Assembly (NCBI GenBank): GCA_030848705.1
Contig: CM061244.1
Coordinates: 49,703,190-49,767,189 of the forward strand
Reading direction: 5' to 3'
DNA from: Heracleum sosnowskyi
Lineage: Eukaryota > Streptophyta > Magnoliopsida > Apiales > Apiaceae
DNA: 64,000 nucleotides
Positions within the stretch are counted from its first letter, which is position 1. Each line of letters begins with the position of its first letter. Positions 12,718 through 23,188 of the stretch are shown piece by piece. Both the position numbers and the translations under genes were made by a program. Under the pieces are notes generated by a model. That model did no database searches and had not been told where the DNA came from. It worked only from the letters and a program-made list of their open reading frames with translations.

Positions 12718-14508
12718 CTAAAGCCAATCACACTGGTATCTAATACCCATCTTCTCTTTATGACGATTAAAGTGAATCTGAGACAATGTCTTTGTGAGTG
12801 GGTCTGCTACGTTGTTATGTGTGTCAACTCTCTCAATTTTGACATCTCCTCTTTCAATGATCTCCCTAATCAAATGAAAGCGCCGCAAAACATGTTTGGT
12901 ATTTTTATGAGACCTAGGTTCCTTGGCTTGTGCTATTGCTGCGTTGTTATCACAATACAACACAATAGGCTCCTCAATGCTAGGAACAACTCCCAACTCA
13001 GAAACAAATTTCCTCATCCAAACGGCCTCTTTTGCAGCCTCACTTGCAGCTATATACTCTGCTTCCGCTGTGGAGTCAGCCGTTGTAGACTGTTTGGAAC
13101 TCTTCCAACTAATCGCTCCACCATTTAGAGTAAACACGTACCCTGACATGGATGTGCTATCATCACTTTCTGATTGAAAACTAGAGTCAGTATAACCCTC
13201 TATTTTCAACTCAGATCCACCAAAAACAAGAAAAATATCCTTAGTCCTTCGTAAATACTTAAGGATGTTCTTCACTGCTTTCCAGTGGTCTTCACCTGGA
13301 TTGGACCGATATCTGCTCGTCACACTAATTGAATGAGCAACATCAGGCCTAGTACATAACATCGCGTACATGATAGATCCTATTGCCGAAGCATAAGGAA
13401 TCTTACTCATACGCTCCCTTTCTTCAGGTGTCTTAGGAGACATCTTCTTGGAAAGGGATACTCCATGGCTCATTGGTATGAGACCTCTCTTGGAGTTTTC
13501 CATGCTGAACCTTTTAAGCACTTTCTCGATGTATGTACCCTGGGTAAGACCTATCATTCTTCTAGATCTATCTCTATAGATCTTCATACCGAGAATGTAG
13601 GATGCTTCTCCCATGTCCTTCATAGTGAAGTTCTTTGATAGCCACACTTTGACTGATTGTAGCATCGGTATATCATTTCCTATCAGAAGTATGTCATCCA
13701 CATACAACACAAGAAATGTTACCACACTCCCTCTAACCTTCTTGTAGACACATGGTTCATCTATGTTTTTGATAAAATCAAACTCTTTGATTGTCTCATC
13801 AAAACGGATGTTCCATCTACGAGAAGCTTGCCTTAATCCATATATGGTCCGTAGCAGCTTACACACTAGGTGTTCATTCCCTTTAGAAACAAAACCCTCT
13901 GGCTGTGTCATATACACTTCCTCTTCAAGTTTCCCATTGAGGAAGGCTGTTTTCACGTCCATTTGCCAGATCTCATAGTCGTAGTAAGCAGCAATGGCAA
14001 GCAAAATCCGAATCGATTTTAACAGGGCTACAGGCGAAAAAGTTTCATCAAAGTCAATCCCTTGCCTTTGTCTGAATCCTTTTGCCACGAGCCTGGCCTT
14101 ATAGGTCTCCACCTCGCCATCTGCTCCAATCTTTCTCTTGTATACCCATTTGCACCCAATAGGCTTCACATCCTTGGGTGCTTCAACCAAAGTCCATACT
14201 TGGTTGGTATACATAGAATCCATTTCGGATTTCATGGCACTCTGCCATTTCTCTGAGTCAATACTACTCATAGCCTCATTATAGGTCATAGGGTCGTCAT
14301 CATCAATGATTGACAACTCATTGTCATTCTCAATGACAAGGCCATAATACCTCTCAGGTTGGCGAGACACTCTCTCTGACCTACGAATGGGCTGTTCCAC
14401 AGAAGGTTGTTCAGTCTGAACAGGTGTTTCCTCTTGAACCGTGGTAGTTTGTGCTTCTTGAACTTCATTAAGTTCTATTTTGCTCCCACTGTTCCCTTCA
14501 AGGATAAA
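12718..14508 (-). CDS. pol: Element D reverse transcriptase-RNase H (downstream of in-frame TAG)
   Basis: This frame directly continues the gag-integrase frame after the TAG at 14511-14509. A linker rich in Glu, Gln and Thr (about 14508-14380) leads into reverse transcriptase: KPIGCKWVYKRK, QMDVKTAFLNG and the catalytic LYVDDILL. RNase H follows, with a DSSFQSESDD-type Asp region, STAEAEYIA (Glu), LYCDNNAAI (Asp) and ADPLTKTL. The frame ends GIRYQCDWL at 12718, three bases from the polypurine tract. All catalytic residues are visible. It copies element RNA into DNA in the particle. With no start codon of its own it needs readthrough of the TAG, or it is a product lost by mutation. Confidence 0.9.
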   Translation of the reverse strand, partial: FILEGNSGSKIELNEVQEAQTTTVQEETPVQTEQPSVEQPIRRSERVSRQPERYYGLVIENDNELSIIDDDDPMTYNEAMSSIDSEKWQSAMKSEMDSMYTNQVWTLVEAPKDVKPIGCKWVYKRKIGADGEVETYKARLVAKGFRQRQGIDFDETFSPVALLKSIRILLAIAAYYDYEIWQMDVKTAFLNGKLEEEVYMTQPEGFVSKGNEHLVCKLLRTIYGLRQASRRWNIRFDETIKEFDFIKNIDEPCVYKKVRGSVVTFLVLYVDDILLIGNDIPMLQSVKVWLSKNFTMKDMGEASYILGMKIYRDRSRRMIGLTQGTYIEKVLKRFSMENSKRGLIPMSHGVSLSKKMSPKTPEERERMSKIPYASAIGSIMYAMLCTRPDVAHSISVTSRYRSNPGEDHWKAVKNILKYLRRTKDIFLVFGGSELKIEGYTDSSFQSESDDSTSMSGYVFTLNGGAISWKSSKQSTTADSTAEAEYIAASEAAKEAVWMRKFVSELGVVPSIEEPIVLYCDNNAAIAQAKEPRSHKNTKHVLRRFHLIREIIERGDVKIERVDTHNNVADPLTKTLSQIHFNRHKEKMGIRYQCDWL

Positions 14509-16641
14509 CTATTTTTCCAAGAAGGTAGCATGTCTGGAGACAAATACCCTATGATCGGTGTAAAAGTAATACCCTAAAGTCTCTTTAGGATATCCCACAA
14601 ACTTACATTTAACGGATCGAGATTCCAGCTTATCAGGGTCAACTTTCTTGACATAAGCTGGACATCCCCAAATCTTAACGTGTTTAAGACTCGGTTTCCT
14701 TTCTTTCCATATCTCATATGGAGTTTGAGGAACAGATTTGGAAGGCACCTTATTCAGTAAATATGATGAGGTTTCCAATGCATAACCCCAAAGGAATACT
14801 GGAAGATCTGCATAGCTCATCATGGATCGAACCATGTCTAACAAAGTTCGATTTCTCCTTTCAGATACCCCATTCAACTGTGGAGTATATGGAGGAGTCC
14901 ACTGAGATACTATACCATTTTCTTTGAGATAATCTAGAAACTCACCATTCAAGTATTCACCACCTCGATCTGATCGAAGGGTTTTAATACTATGTTTGGT
15001 TTGTTTCTCCACTTCATTCTTGTATTCTTTGAACTTTTCAAAGGCTTCAGACTTGTGTTTTATCAAATACACATATCCGAATCTAGATCGATCATCTGTG
15101 AAAGTAATGAAGTATGAAAATCCACCCATGGCTTGCGTAGACATCGGTCCACATACATCTGTGTGTACCAATCCTAGCAAATCTGCAGCCCTCTCTCCAT
15201 GTCCACTAAATGGAGATTTGGTCATTTTACCCAATAGACAAGACTCGCATGTAGGATATGATTCAAAATCAAAGGGTTCAAGTAACCCTTCCTTATGCAA
15301 TGTACGAAGTCTATTTTCACTAATATGACCAAGTCTGCAGTGCCACAAATAGGTGAGATTTTCATCATCCCTTTTCCTTTTATTAGTACGTTCAATTTGT
15401 AGTAAATTATGCTCTACGTCACATACATACAGACCATTATTTAAAATACCACTACCATAAAGAACATTATCTCTAAGAATTGAACATTCATTATTCTGAA
15501 TAACAAACGAAAATCCAGCCAAGTCTAACATGGGAATAGAAATAATATTCCTCACAATCGAGGGAACAAAATAACAATTATTTAAAACAATAGTCTTGCC
15601 CGTAGGCATATGTAAATCAAATGATCCTACAGCTTCAGTAGCAACTCTTGCTCCATTTCCCATCCGTAGAATCACCTCCTCTTCCTCAAGAGTCCTACTT
15701 CTCCTTAGTCCCTGCAACGAATTGCAAATGTGAGAACCACAGGCGGTATCTAATACCCAAGTAGAAATTTGATTTAATGACATATTCACTTCAATCATGA
15801 ACATACCTGAATCAGAAGCGGCAGTCTCACTACCCTTCTTCTTCTTCAATTCTGCAAGGTAAACCTTGCAGTTCCTCTTCCAGTGCCCCACCTTGTTACA
15901 GTGGAAGCAAACAGCTTTGCTTTTGGGGTCTTCAGCTTTTGGTGGAACAGGCCTTTTCTCACCTACTTTCTTCTTCTTGGGAGGGTTCTTCTTCCTTTTC
16001 TTAGGATTGGAACCTTCACCAATTAGAAGAACAGAACTCTTCTTAGAGGGAAAATTCGATTCCGCAGTCTTCAACATGTTGTGGAGTTCAGCCAGGCTGG
16101 CGTCCAACTTATTCATATGAAAGTTCACAACAAACTGCGAAAACGAACCCGGAAGTGATTGCAAGACCAAGTCTTGACTCAGCTCCCCATCCATGTTGAA
16201 ACCAAGTTGTCCAAGACGTTCAATCAAATTGATCATCTTAAGTACATGGTCATTCACAGACGATCCCTCAGACATCCTACAGCGGAACAGCTCCTTCGAT
16301 ATATCATATCGAGCTGTCCTCCCTGCCACATCATACAACTCTTGTAGATGCGTTAGGATAGTGTGAGCATCCATATGCTCATGCTGCTTCTGTAGCTCAA
16401 TGTTCATGGAAGCTAGCATGATACATTGAGCAACATTTGCATCATCTATCCACTTACGATACACAACATGTTCATCATTATGTGCATCGTCAGCAGGTTC
16501 AGCAGGCTTAGGTGAGTTAAGCACATATTCCAGCTTCTCAACCCTGAGAACAATTTTCAGGTTTCGAAGCCAGTCAGCAAAATTAGGACCAGTCAATTTG
16601 TGAGCATCCAGTATGCTCCGGAGTGATAGTGCGGAAGACAT
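14509..16641 (-). CDS. gag-pol: Element D gag-protease-integrase polyprotein, ends at in-frame TAG
   Basis: 710 codons from MSSALSLRS (16641). Eleven codons upstream are also open, but this Met matches the gag start pattern. Order: gag; a Lys/Pro-rich segment; zinc knuckle CFHCNKVGHWKRNC near residue 244; aspartic protease near residue 295 reading LDTACGSH, with Ala where D-T-G is expected; GAG-pre-integrase (LWHCRLGH, CESC); and integrase with Asp (HTDVCGP), Asp (RSDRGGEY) and Glu (NGVSERRN). It ends FLEK then TAG. The following codons stay in frame to reverse transcriptase. The protein makes particles, matures itself and integrates cDNA. Whether DTA is normal in this family should be compared with relatives. 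Confidence 0.93.
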   Translation of the reverse strand: MSSALSLRSILDAHKLTGPNFADWLRNLKIVLRVEKLEYVLNSPKPAEPADDAHNDEHVVYRKWIDDANVAQCIMLASMNIELQKQHEHMDAHTILTHLQELYDVAGRTARYDISKELFRCRMSEGSSVNDHVLKMINLIERLGQLGFNMDGELSQDLVLQSLPGSFSQFVVNFHMNKLDASLAELHNMLKTAESNFPSKKSSVLLIGEGSNPKKRKKNPPKKKKVGEKRPVPPKAEDPKSKAVCFHCNKVGHWKRNCKVYLAELKKKKGSETAASDSGMFMIEVNMSLNQISTWVLDTACGSHICNSLQGLRRSRTLEEEEVILRMGNGARVATEAVGSFDLHMPTGKTIVLNNCYFVPSIVRNIISIPMLDLAGFSFVIQNNECSILRDNVLYGSGILNNGLYVCDVEHNLLQIERTNKRKRDDENLTYLWHCRLGHISENRLRTLHKEGLLEPFDFESYPTCESCLLGKMTKSPFSGHGERAADLLGLVHTDVCGPMSTQAMGGFSYFITFTDDRSRFGYVYLIKHKSEAFEKFKEYKNEVEKQTKHSIKTLRSDRGGEYLNGEFLDYLKENGIVSQWTPPYTPQLNGVSERRNRTLLDMVRSMMSYADLPVFLWGYALETSSYLLNKVPSKSVPQTPYEIWKERKPSLKHVKIWGCPAYVKKVDPDKLESRSVKCKFVGYPKETLGYYFYTDHRVFVSRHATFLEK

Positions 16642-16847
16642 AATGTATATAGTAAATCTGTAAATGATAAACACATAACAACACTTAGCAAATATTCAAT
16701 TTCATTTTAAAACACTATATGAATCGGGTCTTTATTCATAAGTGGCTCCCACTAGTTTATCTAATTTATACAACCCCCTAAGTGGAAAAAAATTAAGCAT
16801 TCATAATGCTAGTGGGTTTAGGGATCCTACATTCCATCACACAACCT

Positions 16848-17142
16848 CGGCTGTGGCACGAAACGCCATGTGATGTTCAGTAGGCAGACAACTCTTGTCA
16901 ATTACATCTCATGTTATTCCCTAATAAAACTTTAGCCTCTTGAATAATTGAGTCACGGCTGTAGCACGACAAACTCAATATTCTAAGTCAAGTCTAACCC
17001 AACATTTCGTACAATTGAATCAGTCTCCAATAGCCCACGGCTGTGGCACGTAACGACCATTAGATTCTAATTCATTGTACACATCTCTATGTAATAGACA
17101 AGTATTTCTTATCTCGAAATCAAAGCCCTCGGCTGTAGCACG
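16848..17142 (-). repeat. Four copies of CGGCTGTRGCACG in D leader
   Basis: On the plus strand exact copies lie at 16848-16860, 16956-16968, 17038-17050 and 17130-17142. The variable base alternates G, A, G, A. Three are followed by AAACG or TAACG. Spacing is 108, 82 and 92 bp and the flanks are not alike, so only the word is preserved. Confidence 0.88.
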
Positions 17143-17872
17143 AAACGACAATGATTCAAAAATAAGAACTACTCTCTACTATGTTGGAAGGCTATGACCG
17201 ACACAAGCCCGTTGTGTCATTGGCCAATTACTACTTGATATTATTTAATTTTAGAGGGATTATATTATGTTACAACCATAATCATATTACTAGGAGATTC
17301 TCTTTTTCTTGAACAAAATACAATTATGATATTTAAATGAAAAATTCCCAGTGTGTTGGAGGGGTCACATCGGTCCCGCTTAAAACCCAACGGCCTAGAC
17401 AGAAATTTTCATTTTCAACATCAAAAGAGTATTTCACTCTATGTTTCATAAACATAAGAATCTCATGGTTGTACTCATAATATTATTGTTAAGGCAAGAA
17501 ACGATTCCTATTCTAGATTTTCTAGAGCACGCCTTATATTGATTTAAGTTCACCTAAATCTATCATCGCATGGTAAATCTAGGCATATATCTCATATATA
17601 AAAATAAATAAACAAGTAAGCATGCAAGTAATATCATGTCATACAATGATATAATGATGTATGGATTTATTATAGTATTTAAAAGCAATTAAAACAATTA
17701 ATACATGCTTTAAAACACATCCGGGAATATAAACAGTTCCAAACTTTTATATAAAAAATATTTGACCACTCCATTAGATCCGTCTCGGAAAAACGAATCC
17801 AACGGTATATTGCACGCCCAAAACGGAGTTACCAAACTCCCAAAAAATCAAATTTAATGTGGACAGAGGGGC

Positions 17873-17979
17873 TGTAACGCATGACGCTCATGCGTTACAA
17901 CAATTAAAAGCTATTAATTGTGTAACGCATGACGCCCATGCGTTACAAGGTCTGTAACGCATTCCCGGAATGTGTTACA
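17873..17979 (-). repeat. Three consecutive 27-nt hairpins in D leader
   Basis: Hairpin 1 (17873-17899): arms TGTAACGCATGA and TCATGCGTTACA, perfect 12 bp, loop of 3. Hairpin 2 (17921-17947): 11-bp arms, loop of 5. Hairpin 3 (17953-17979): arms TGTAACGCATTCC and GGAATGTGTTACA, with one mismatch. All are 27 nt and share the outer TGTAACGCAT. Confidence 0.93.
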
Positions 17980-18623
17980 CCCTTCCCAGCGAGTGCGCGC
18001 CACGCGCGCGCGGCCAGCAGCAGTTTTTTTTTTTTTTTTAATTTATATTATTGTAACTCCTCTAGCTTTTATTACACTAAAAAAAACACAATTAATAAAA
18101 AAAAACATTTTTTTATTTAATGCTAAGTAAGTTACAACATTTCTATGCTATAAAGCATTTAAAACACACAAAAAAAAACTGCCTAGCCATTAATGCATTT
18201 ATTGTTATTATTATTTCATTTTAATATTAATAAATTAATTAACAATTAATTAATAAATTAATAAAAAATCAAAATAATATGATTTCTGAAATCAAACAAA
18301 AGCAAAAATAAGCAAGTATCTATGGGGTCCTTGTGCAAATTTTAATTCATATATTTCAACATGCATAATTATTTTATGAATTTTAATTAAAACAATTTTA
18401 AAAAATTCATATCAAATAATCTACACATCACAAAATTATGAAAAAAATACCTAGATGATCCACAACACTTGTAGAACCCAGATCAATGGTCAAAATCTCA
18501 TGCAAATCATATTTCGAATTAATTCATAATTAAATCTAAATATACTTGCAAAAATCATAATAAATCCATACATGCATCAAAAAATCTAAAATTTTCACAT
18601 GATTCTCTATATGCAACAACCTT

Positions 18624-18635
18624 GCTCTGATACCA
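18624..18635 (-). other. Primer binding site of element D
   Basis: The minus strand reads TGGTATCAGAGC, complementary to initiator methionine tRNA, one base from the LTR edge at 18637. Confidence 0.95.
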
Positions 18636-18636
18636 T

Positions 18637-20201
18637 TGAAGGAATATAAGGATGAGCGGAAGCATGAAATAACATTTTATTTCGTAAAATCCATATATCG
18701 CACATATAGTAAACTGTAAAATGATGTGGAATCAAAATCTTACCTTGAAAAATCGAAGCTTTGAATCGAGATGATCGTTAGCAGTAGCTTCTCAGAGTGT
18801 GAAGCCCTCTACCGGTATCCACCAAGAATAATTCTTCGATGAAGCTTTTTATAAAACTTGAAGCTTTATAAAAATGGAGGTTTTCCTTTTTCTTTTGAGA
18901 GAGAGAGAGAGATGAAGAAGAAGGAGAGGCAACTAGGTTTTTCACAAAAATAAAAGTGTATCTAACTCATCTCATCTCATCCTTTATATAGGGCTCAAGT
19001 AGGGTTAATATATTTAATATATCAATATATATTAATATATAAATCCCTCACTTTCTCTTATAAAATGTTTAAATAATAATTAAAACTATTTTAATCATTA
19101 TTATTATTCTCTCTCAAAATACCTTCATCAATAAATTAATCTTTTTATGGTGTGACCCTGTAGGTTCAATATTAAGCCGGTAGTAGAAATAAATAATAAT
19201 AAACCTTTTATTTATTATTTATATGAATTCTAAAATTCATTAAATATAATTAACTGATTAATTATATTTATTCTACATCGTGAGTGATGCTTCTCAACAT
19301 ATCGCGACTATCCGGATAATATGAATTCACTGCTTAGAATACCAAGAACCTGTCAGTGACTAGTTACAGTACAATCAATTCCTTCTACCCTACAATATCC
19401 CGATTAAATACAAGGCACGGAACTCGTGTCAAGCCTATCAGATTTAATCATATGATTTCTTATTCATAATGCAAAGTTCATATTAATGCAAATTAGAAAC
19501 TCCTTTCTAATTTCATTCACTCTGGCCAGAGATTCCAGAACTCGCATACTAAGAATAACATAGGATATTCACTTCCTATACTGGAAGGGGTAGATCCTCT
19601 ATTGACGTTAACTATCTCCATACACAAATCCCTATGCCCAGAATAGACCTAATGGATGTCCTTGAGACTAAGGACTAAACCAAAGCACAGTTCATTATAT
19701 ACAAGATAACTTTAACGATCTCAAGTCTAAGGACACTTGTACAACTATCACTCAGTGAACAACTATCGACACGTGAGTAATCTCCATTAGTTGTCCAACT
19801 ACTCGAGTCATGTTCAGTGAACTTATTCCCTAATAAGCACCTACATACTAGCTATAGTGTCACCACACAAATGCCTATGAGAACAGACATCCTCCTGAAG
19901 GGAGCAAGCATAGTATGTACCAATCTTTGCGGATTCACTAACTTCCGATTAGTTATCCTATGATCAGGAACTGTTTAAGTCTAGAGTTATCATCTTCTAG
20001 ATCTCACTATTACAATCTCATTATAATTCTAGAAGCTTTACTCTAAACTATGGAACATCTTATTTAAAAACACTTTAAATAGATAAAGCCCGTAATAAAA
20101 ACAAAACAAGTCTTTTATTAACATTAATGAAATCAAATAAGAATACAAGAAAGTTCTTCCTAACTCATCATACATGATTGGATTTAGGACAAACACTTTC
20201 A
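18637..20201 (-). mobile_element. 5' LTR of element D
   Basis: Promoter-bearing LTR of the minus-strand element. It ends at 20201 and is followed by target duplication AGTCA (20202-20206). Confidence 0.95.
18982..18990 (-). promoter_or_regulatory. TATA box of element D 5' LTR
   Basis: The minus strand reads TATATAAAG within CCCTATATAAAGGATG. Downstream, within about 120 nt, is a long CT-rich patch typical of plant start regions. The transcription start is inferred some 30 nt downstream. Confidence 0.7.
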
Positions 20202-20206
20202 AGTCA

Positions 20207-21994
20207 CAGACTATTTCAGGAAATACTCAAAATGATGGTGACTCTGGAGATATTGAAGAAAATGGTTGAGGCAATTGCCCTGGTGAAGACTCAGTTCCTC
20301 TAACTGAGGCTACTGTTTCAGAACAAACAAGAAGCTTGCCCAGAACTACAAGGTGGAACAAGGATCACACAAATGACCTAATTATTGGAGATCCTTCTTC
20401 TGGGGTGAGGACCAGAAACAATGTCTCTTCTGACAGCATGTTTTCCTGTTTCCTTTCTCAAATGGAGCCTTAAGCAATTGATGAAGCATTGTTGGATTCT
20501 GATTGGGTGATTGCTATGCAAGAGTAACTCAACCATTTTGAAAGAAACAATGTATGGAAGTTGGTTCCAAGACCAAAGGGAAAGTCAGTTATTGAGACAA
20601 AGTGGGTTTTCAGAAACAAACTGGATGAAAATGGAAATGTGACTAGAAACAAGGAAAGGCTAGTGGCTAAAGGTTACTGTCAACAGGAAGGGATAGACTA
20701 TGATGAGACATTTGCACCTGTTGCCAGACTTGAAGCTATCAGGATTTTTCTAGCCTTTGCTGCACACTGTAACTTCAAGGTGTTCCAAATGGATGTCAAA
20801 AGTGCTTTTCTGAATGAAGAGTTGGAAGAAGAAGTGTATGTTGAACAGCCACCTGGTTTTGAAGATGCTGAAATGTATGATTTTGTGTACAAACTGTTCA
20901 AGGCACTTTATGGATTGAAACAAGCTCCAAGAGCATGGTATGATACTCTCTCTGCCTTTCTATTGGAAAATCAGTTTACAAGAGGTGTAGTAGATAAGAC
21001 TCTATTCTACAAGCATCATGGCAAAGACATCATTCTGGTTCAAATTTATGTTGATGATATCATCTTTGGTTCATCAAATGAGAAGCTGTGTGAGAAGTTT
21101 TCATCTCTAATGAGAAACAAGTATGAGATGAGTATGATGGGAGAACTGTCATTCTTCCTTGGTTTACAAGTTCTTCAAAAGGATGATGGAATCTTCATTT
21201 GTCAAGCAAAGTATGTCAAGGAACTTCTCAAGAAGTTTAACCTAGAAGATTCATCACCTGCCAAGACCCCCATCTTTACTTCAACAAGTTTGGATCTAGA
21301 CTCCAAAGGGAAGAAAGTGGACTCTAGTGCATACAGGGGCATGGTTGGATCACTTCTCTATCTAACTGCTAGTAGACCTGACATAATGTTTGCTACATGT
21401 CTCTGTGCAAGGTTTTAGGCTGATCCAAAAGAGTCACACCTAGTAGCCATCAAGAGAATTTTTAGATATCTAAAGGGCACTCCTAATCTAGGCCTTTGGT
21501 ATCCTAAAAATACTGGATTTGAGCTAGTGGTGTATTCTGATTCAGACTATGCTGGGTGCAGAATTGACAGAAAGAGTACTATAGGAAGCTGTCAATTTCT
21601 TGGTGGAAGATTGGTATCCTGGTTCAGTAAAAAGCAACACTCAGTTTCTAATTCAACAGTAGAAGTTGAATACATTGCAGCTGGAAGTTGCTATGCACAA
21701 ATCTTGTGGATGAAGAATCAACTGTTGGATTATGGCTTAGTGTTAAATAATATTCCTATCTAATGTGACAACACTAGTGCCATAGACATCTCAGACAATC
21801 CTGTTCAACACTCTAGGACAAAGCACATTGATATCACACATCATTTCATAAGAGAGCATGTTGAAAGAGCAACTGTGAAGTTGATCTATGTGCCCACAGA
21901 AAAGTAACTTACAGACATTTTTACAAAACCACTGGATGAAGCAACCTTTAACGGGTTGGTAAGTGAATTAGGAATGCTGAATCTGGTATGTTAA
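20207..21994 (+). pseudogene. Element A reverse transcriptase-RNase H with six nonsense codons
   Basis: In frame with the integrase at 9748-11138 after D is removed. It contains VPRPKGKSVIETKWVFRNK, AFAPVARLEA-type motifs, QMDVKSAFLNEE, the catalytic IYVDDIIFGS, RNase H SDSDYAGCRIDRKST, EVEYIAAGSC and LTDIFTKPLD. It ends with TAA at 21992-21994. Premature stops, all in one unbroken frame, are at 20267 (TGA), 20471 (TAA), 20525 (TAA), 21416 (TAG), 21761 (TAA) and 21905 (TAA). No frameshift is needed anywhere. Sequence and motif style are SIRE lineage. It cannot make an active enzyme. Confidence 0.92.
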
Positions 21995-22397
21995 CTTACT
22001 AGTTTTTCATTCCTTTATTCAAATGAAGCTTGTGACAGTAACCTCTCCGGAAGCTGCTGTCATGAGAAAGTTACTGCCTACTTAAGTCTCTATCTGTTTT
22101 CGACAGCATGTTTACTTTGACTTTGTTAAATTGAATTTTGTGCTAGTCTTACATTTGATAGTTTGATCTTGTATGACATTAACTTGCATGGTTTTTACTG
22201 CTGAAATTGGTCAAGGATTTTCCTTAATTGGTCAATTTTGCTTTGATTGTCGAATTAGTGGTAGACATCACTCAATTGCAATCTGTGGTAGTTGTATGGG
22301 TACTCCAAACTATTGACCGTTTGCATCCCTCTTAACCTAGTATGCCTATAAAATGAATCTTAGGCCATATTAGTGAATCATTTAGAAAAATGGTAAA

Positions 22398-22661
22398 ATG
22401 GAAAATAAAGTAGGAATCGAATACAGGCCTAAGCCTTGTGGAAGTGAGCCCTACAGTGAAGAAGTAGAATCCTTGTTTGATGAGTTATGGGATGCCCTTG
22501 ATGAGGAAGAAGAAAAAGAACTTGCAGCCAAGGCCGCTGAGGAGGCTAAGGTACAAGAAGAGGAAAAGGAGTTTCAAACACTCCTCAAAGAAGAAGGAAC
22601 CTCAGAAAAGGAAGTTAGGGAAGAAGTTCTAGAATTGGTTAAGAAAGACTGTAATGAATAA
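22398..22661 (+). CDS. Small acidic ORF between pol and ORF3 of element A
   Basis: 87 codons, MENKVGIEYRPKPCG onward, ending KDCNE. It is very rich in Glu, Lys and Ala, with a heptad-like run from about residue 30 to 85 that could form a coiled coil. No known domain is recognised. Its composition differs from chance ORFs of this AT-rich region and it lies between the pol end and ORF3, so it may be a small element protein or a remnant of one. Function unknown. Confidence 0.4.
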   Translation: MENKVGIEYRPKPCGSEPYSEEVESLFDELWDALDEEEEKELAAKAAEEAKVQEEEKEFQTLLKEEGTSEKEVREEVLELVKKDCNE

Positions 22662-23182
22662 TTAATCTCACCAATTGTAGCATTTTACCCTTCTTCATTT
22701 AATAAAATTATTAAAATTCCTCCTTCTACAGTTTCTATTTGCTTCATGTGTGTGTTGATTGCTTAACTGGTTGTATATTGTTTTGGATGAATGATGGATC
22801 AGTAATAAATATTGCATATGTTTAACTGGTGTCTCTTCAGTTAAGTTTTTAATCATAACAGTTTCAATACAAAGTCTCGACAGTTGTTGTTTTCCTGCAA
22901 AGGTTGCTATCATCAAGAAAAGTAGTTGTCCCGGTTATATGACAATTAGCTTCTCGACAGCAGTAAACAACTTTCTATCATGACTTGTAAAAGATACTGT
23001 CTTGTGAGAACTTAACGATGACAGTAAGTTTTGCGCGAAATGTTTCTGTCACGCAAAACATGTTGTCATCACACCAAAGTTACTGACACGGATGCTTTGA
23101 GCACACAGGTTACTGTCAAAGTAGTGGACCGTTAAAATTGGACACACATCCTCCACGAGGAGAGAGAAATCAGCCAGTAACC

Positions 23183-23188
23183 CACGTG
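23183..23188 (+). promoter_or_regulatory. G-box upstream of ORF3
   Basis: CACGTG within ACCCACGTGAATG, 178 bp before the ORF3 ATG. G-boxes bind plant bZIP and bHLH factors. Function here is inferred from position only. Confidence 0.4.

Larger units (their letters stand above)
16642..18623 (-). other. Untranslated leader of element D (about 2 kb)
   Basis: Lies between the primer site and the gag ATG. Going right to left (RNA sense) it has AT-rich sequence, an A-run (plus-strand T-run 18025-18039), a GC-rich block with GCGCGC arms (about 17993-18013), three hairpins (17979-17873), and four copies of a 13-bp word (17142-16848). No credible ORF is present. Such leaders normally carry dimerisation and packaging signals. 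Confidence 0.8.
11139..20201 (-). mobile_element. Element D: complete young Angela/BARE-like Ty1/copia retrotransposon (9,063 bp)
   Basis: The two LTRs are 1,565 bp each (11139-12703 and 18637-20201) and start TGAAGGAATATAAGG. The target duplication AGTCA lies at 11134-11138 and 20202-20206. The minus-strand primer site is at 18624-18635 and the polypurine tract at 12704-12715. Comparing the LTRs by eye I found one difference (A at about 11212 against T at about 18710), so insertion was very recent. The gag opening (KLTGPNFADWLRNLKIVLR), the single long frame and the LTR length fit the Angela lineage. It interrupts element A between integrase and reverse transcriptase. The only lesion seen in its polyprotein is one TAG codon. 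Confidence 0.96.

Noticed and set aside
12676..13177. Plus-strand ORFs opposite D RNase H
   Set aside because: Antisense shadows of a frame with clear reverse transcriptase and RNase H motifs.
17873..17979. CRISPR-like array of palindromic repeats
   Set aside because: Only three units, spacers of 21 and 5 bp, and the setting is a plant retrotransposon leader.
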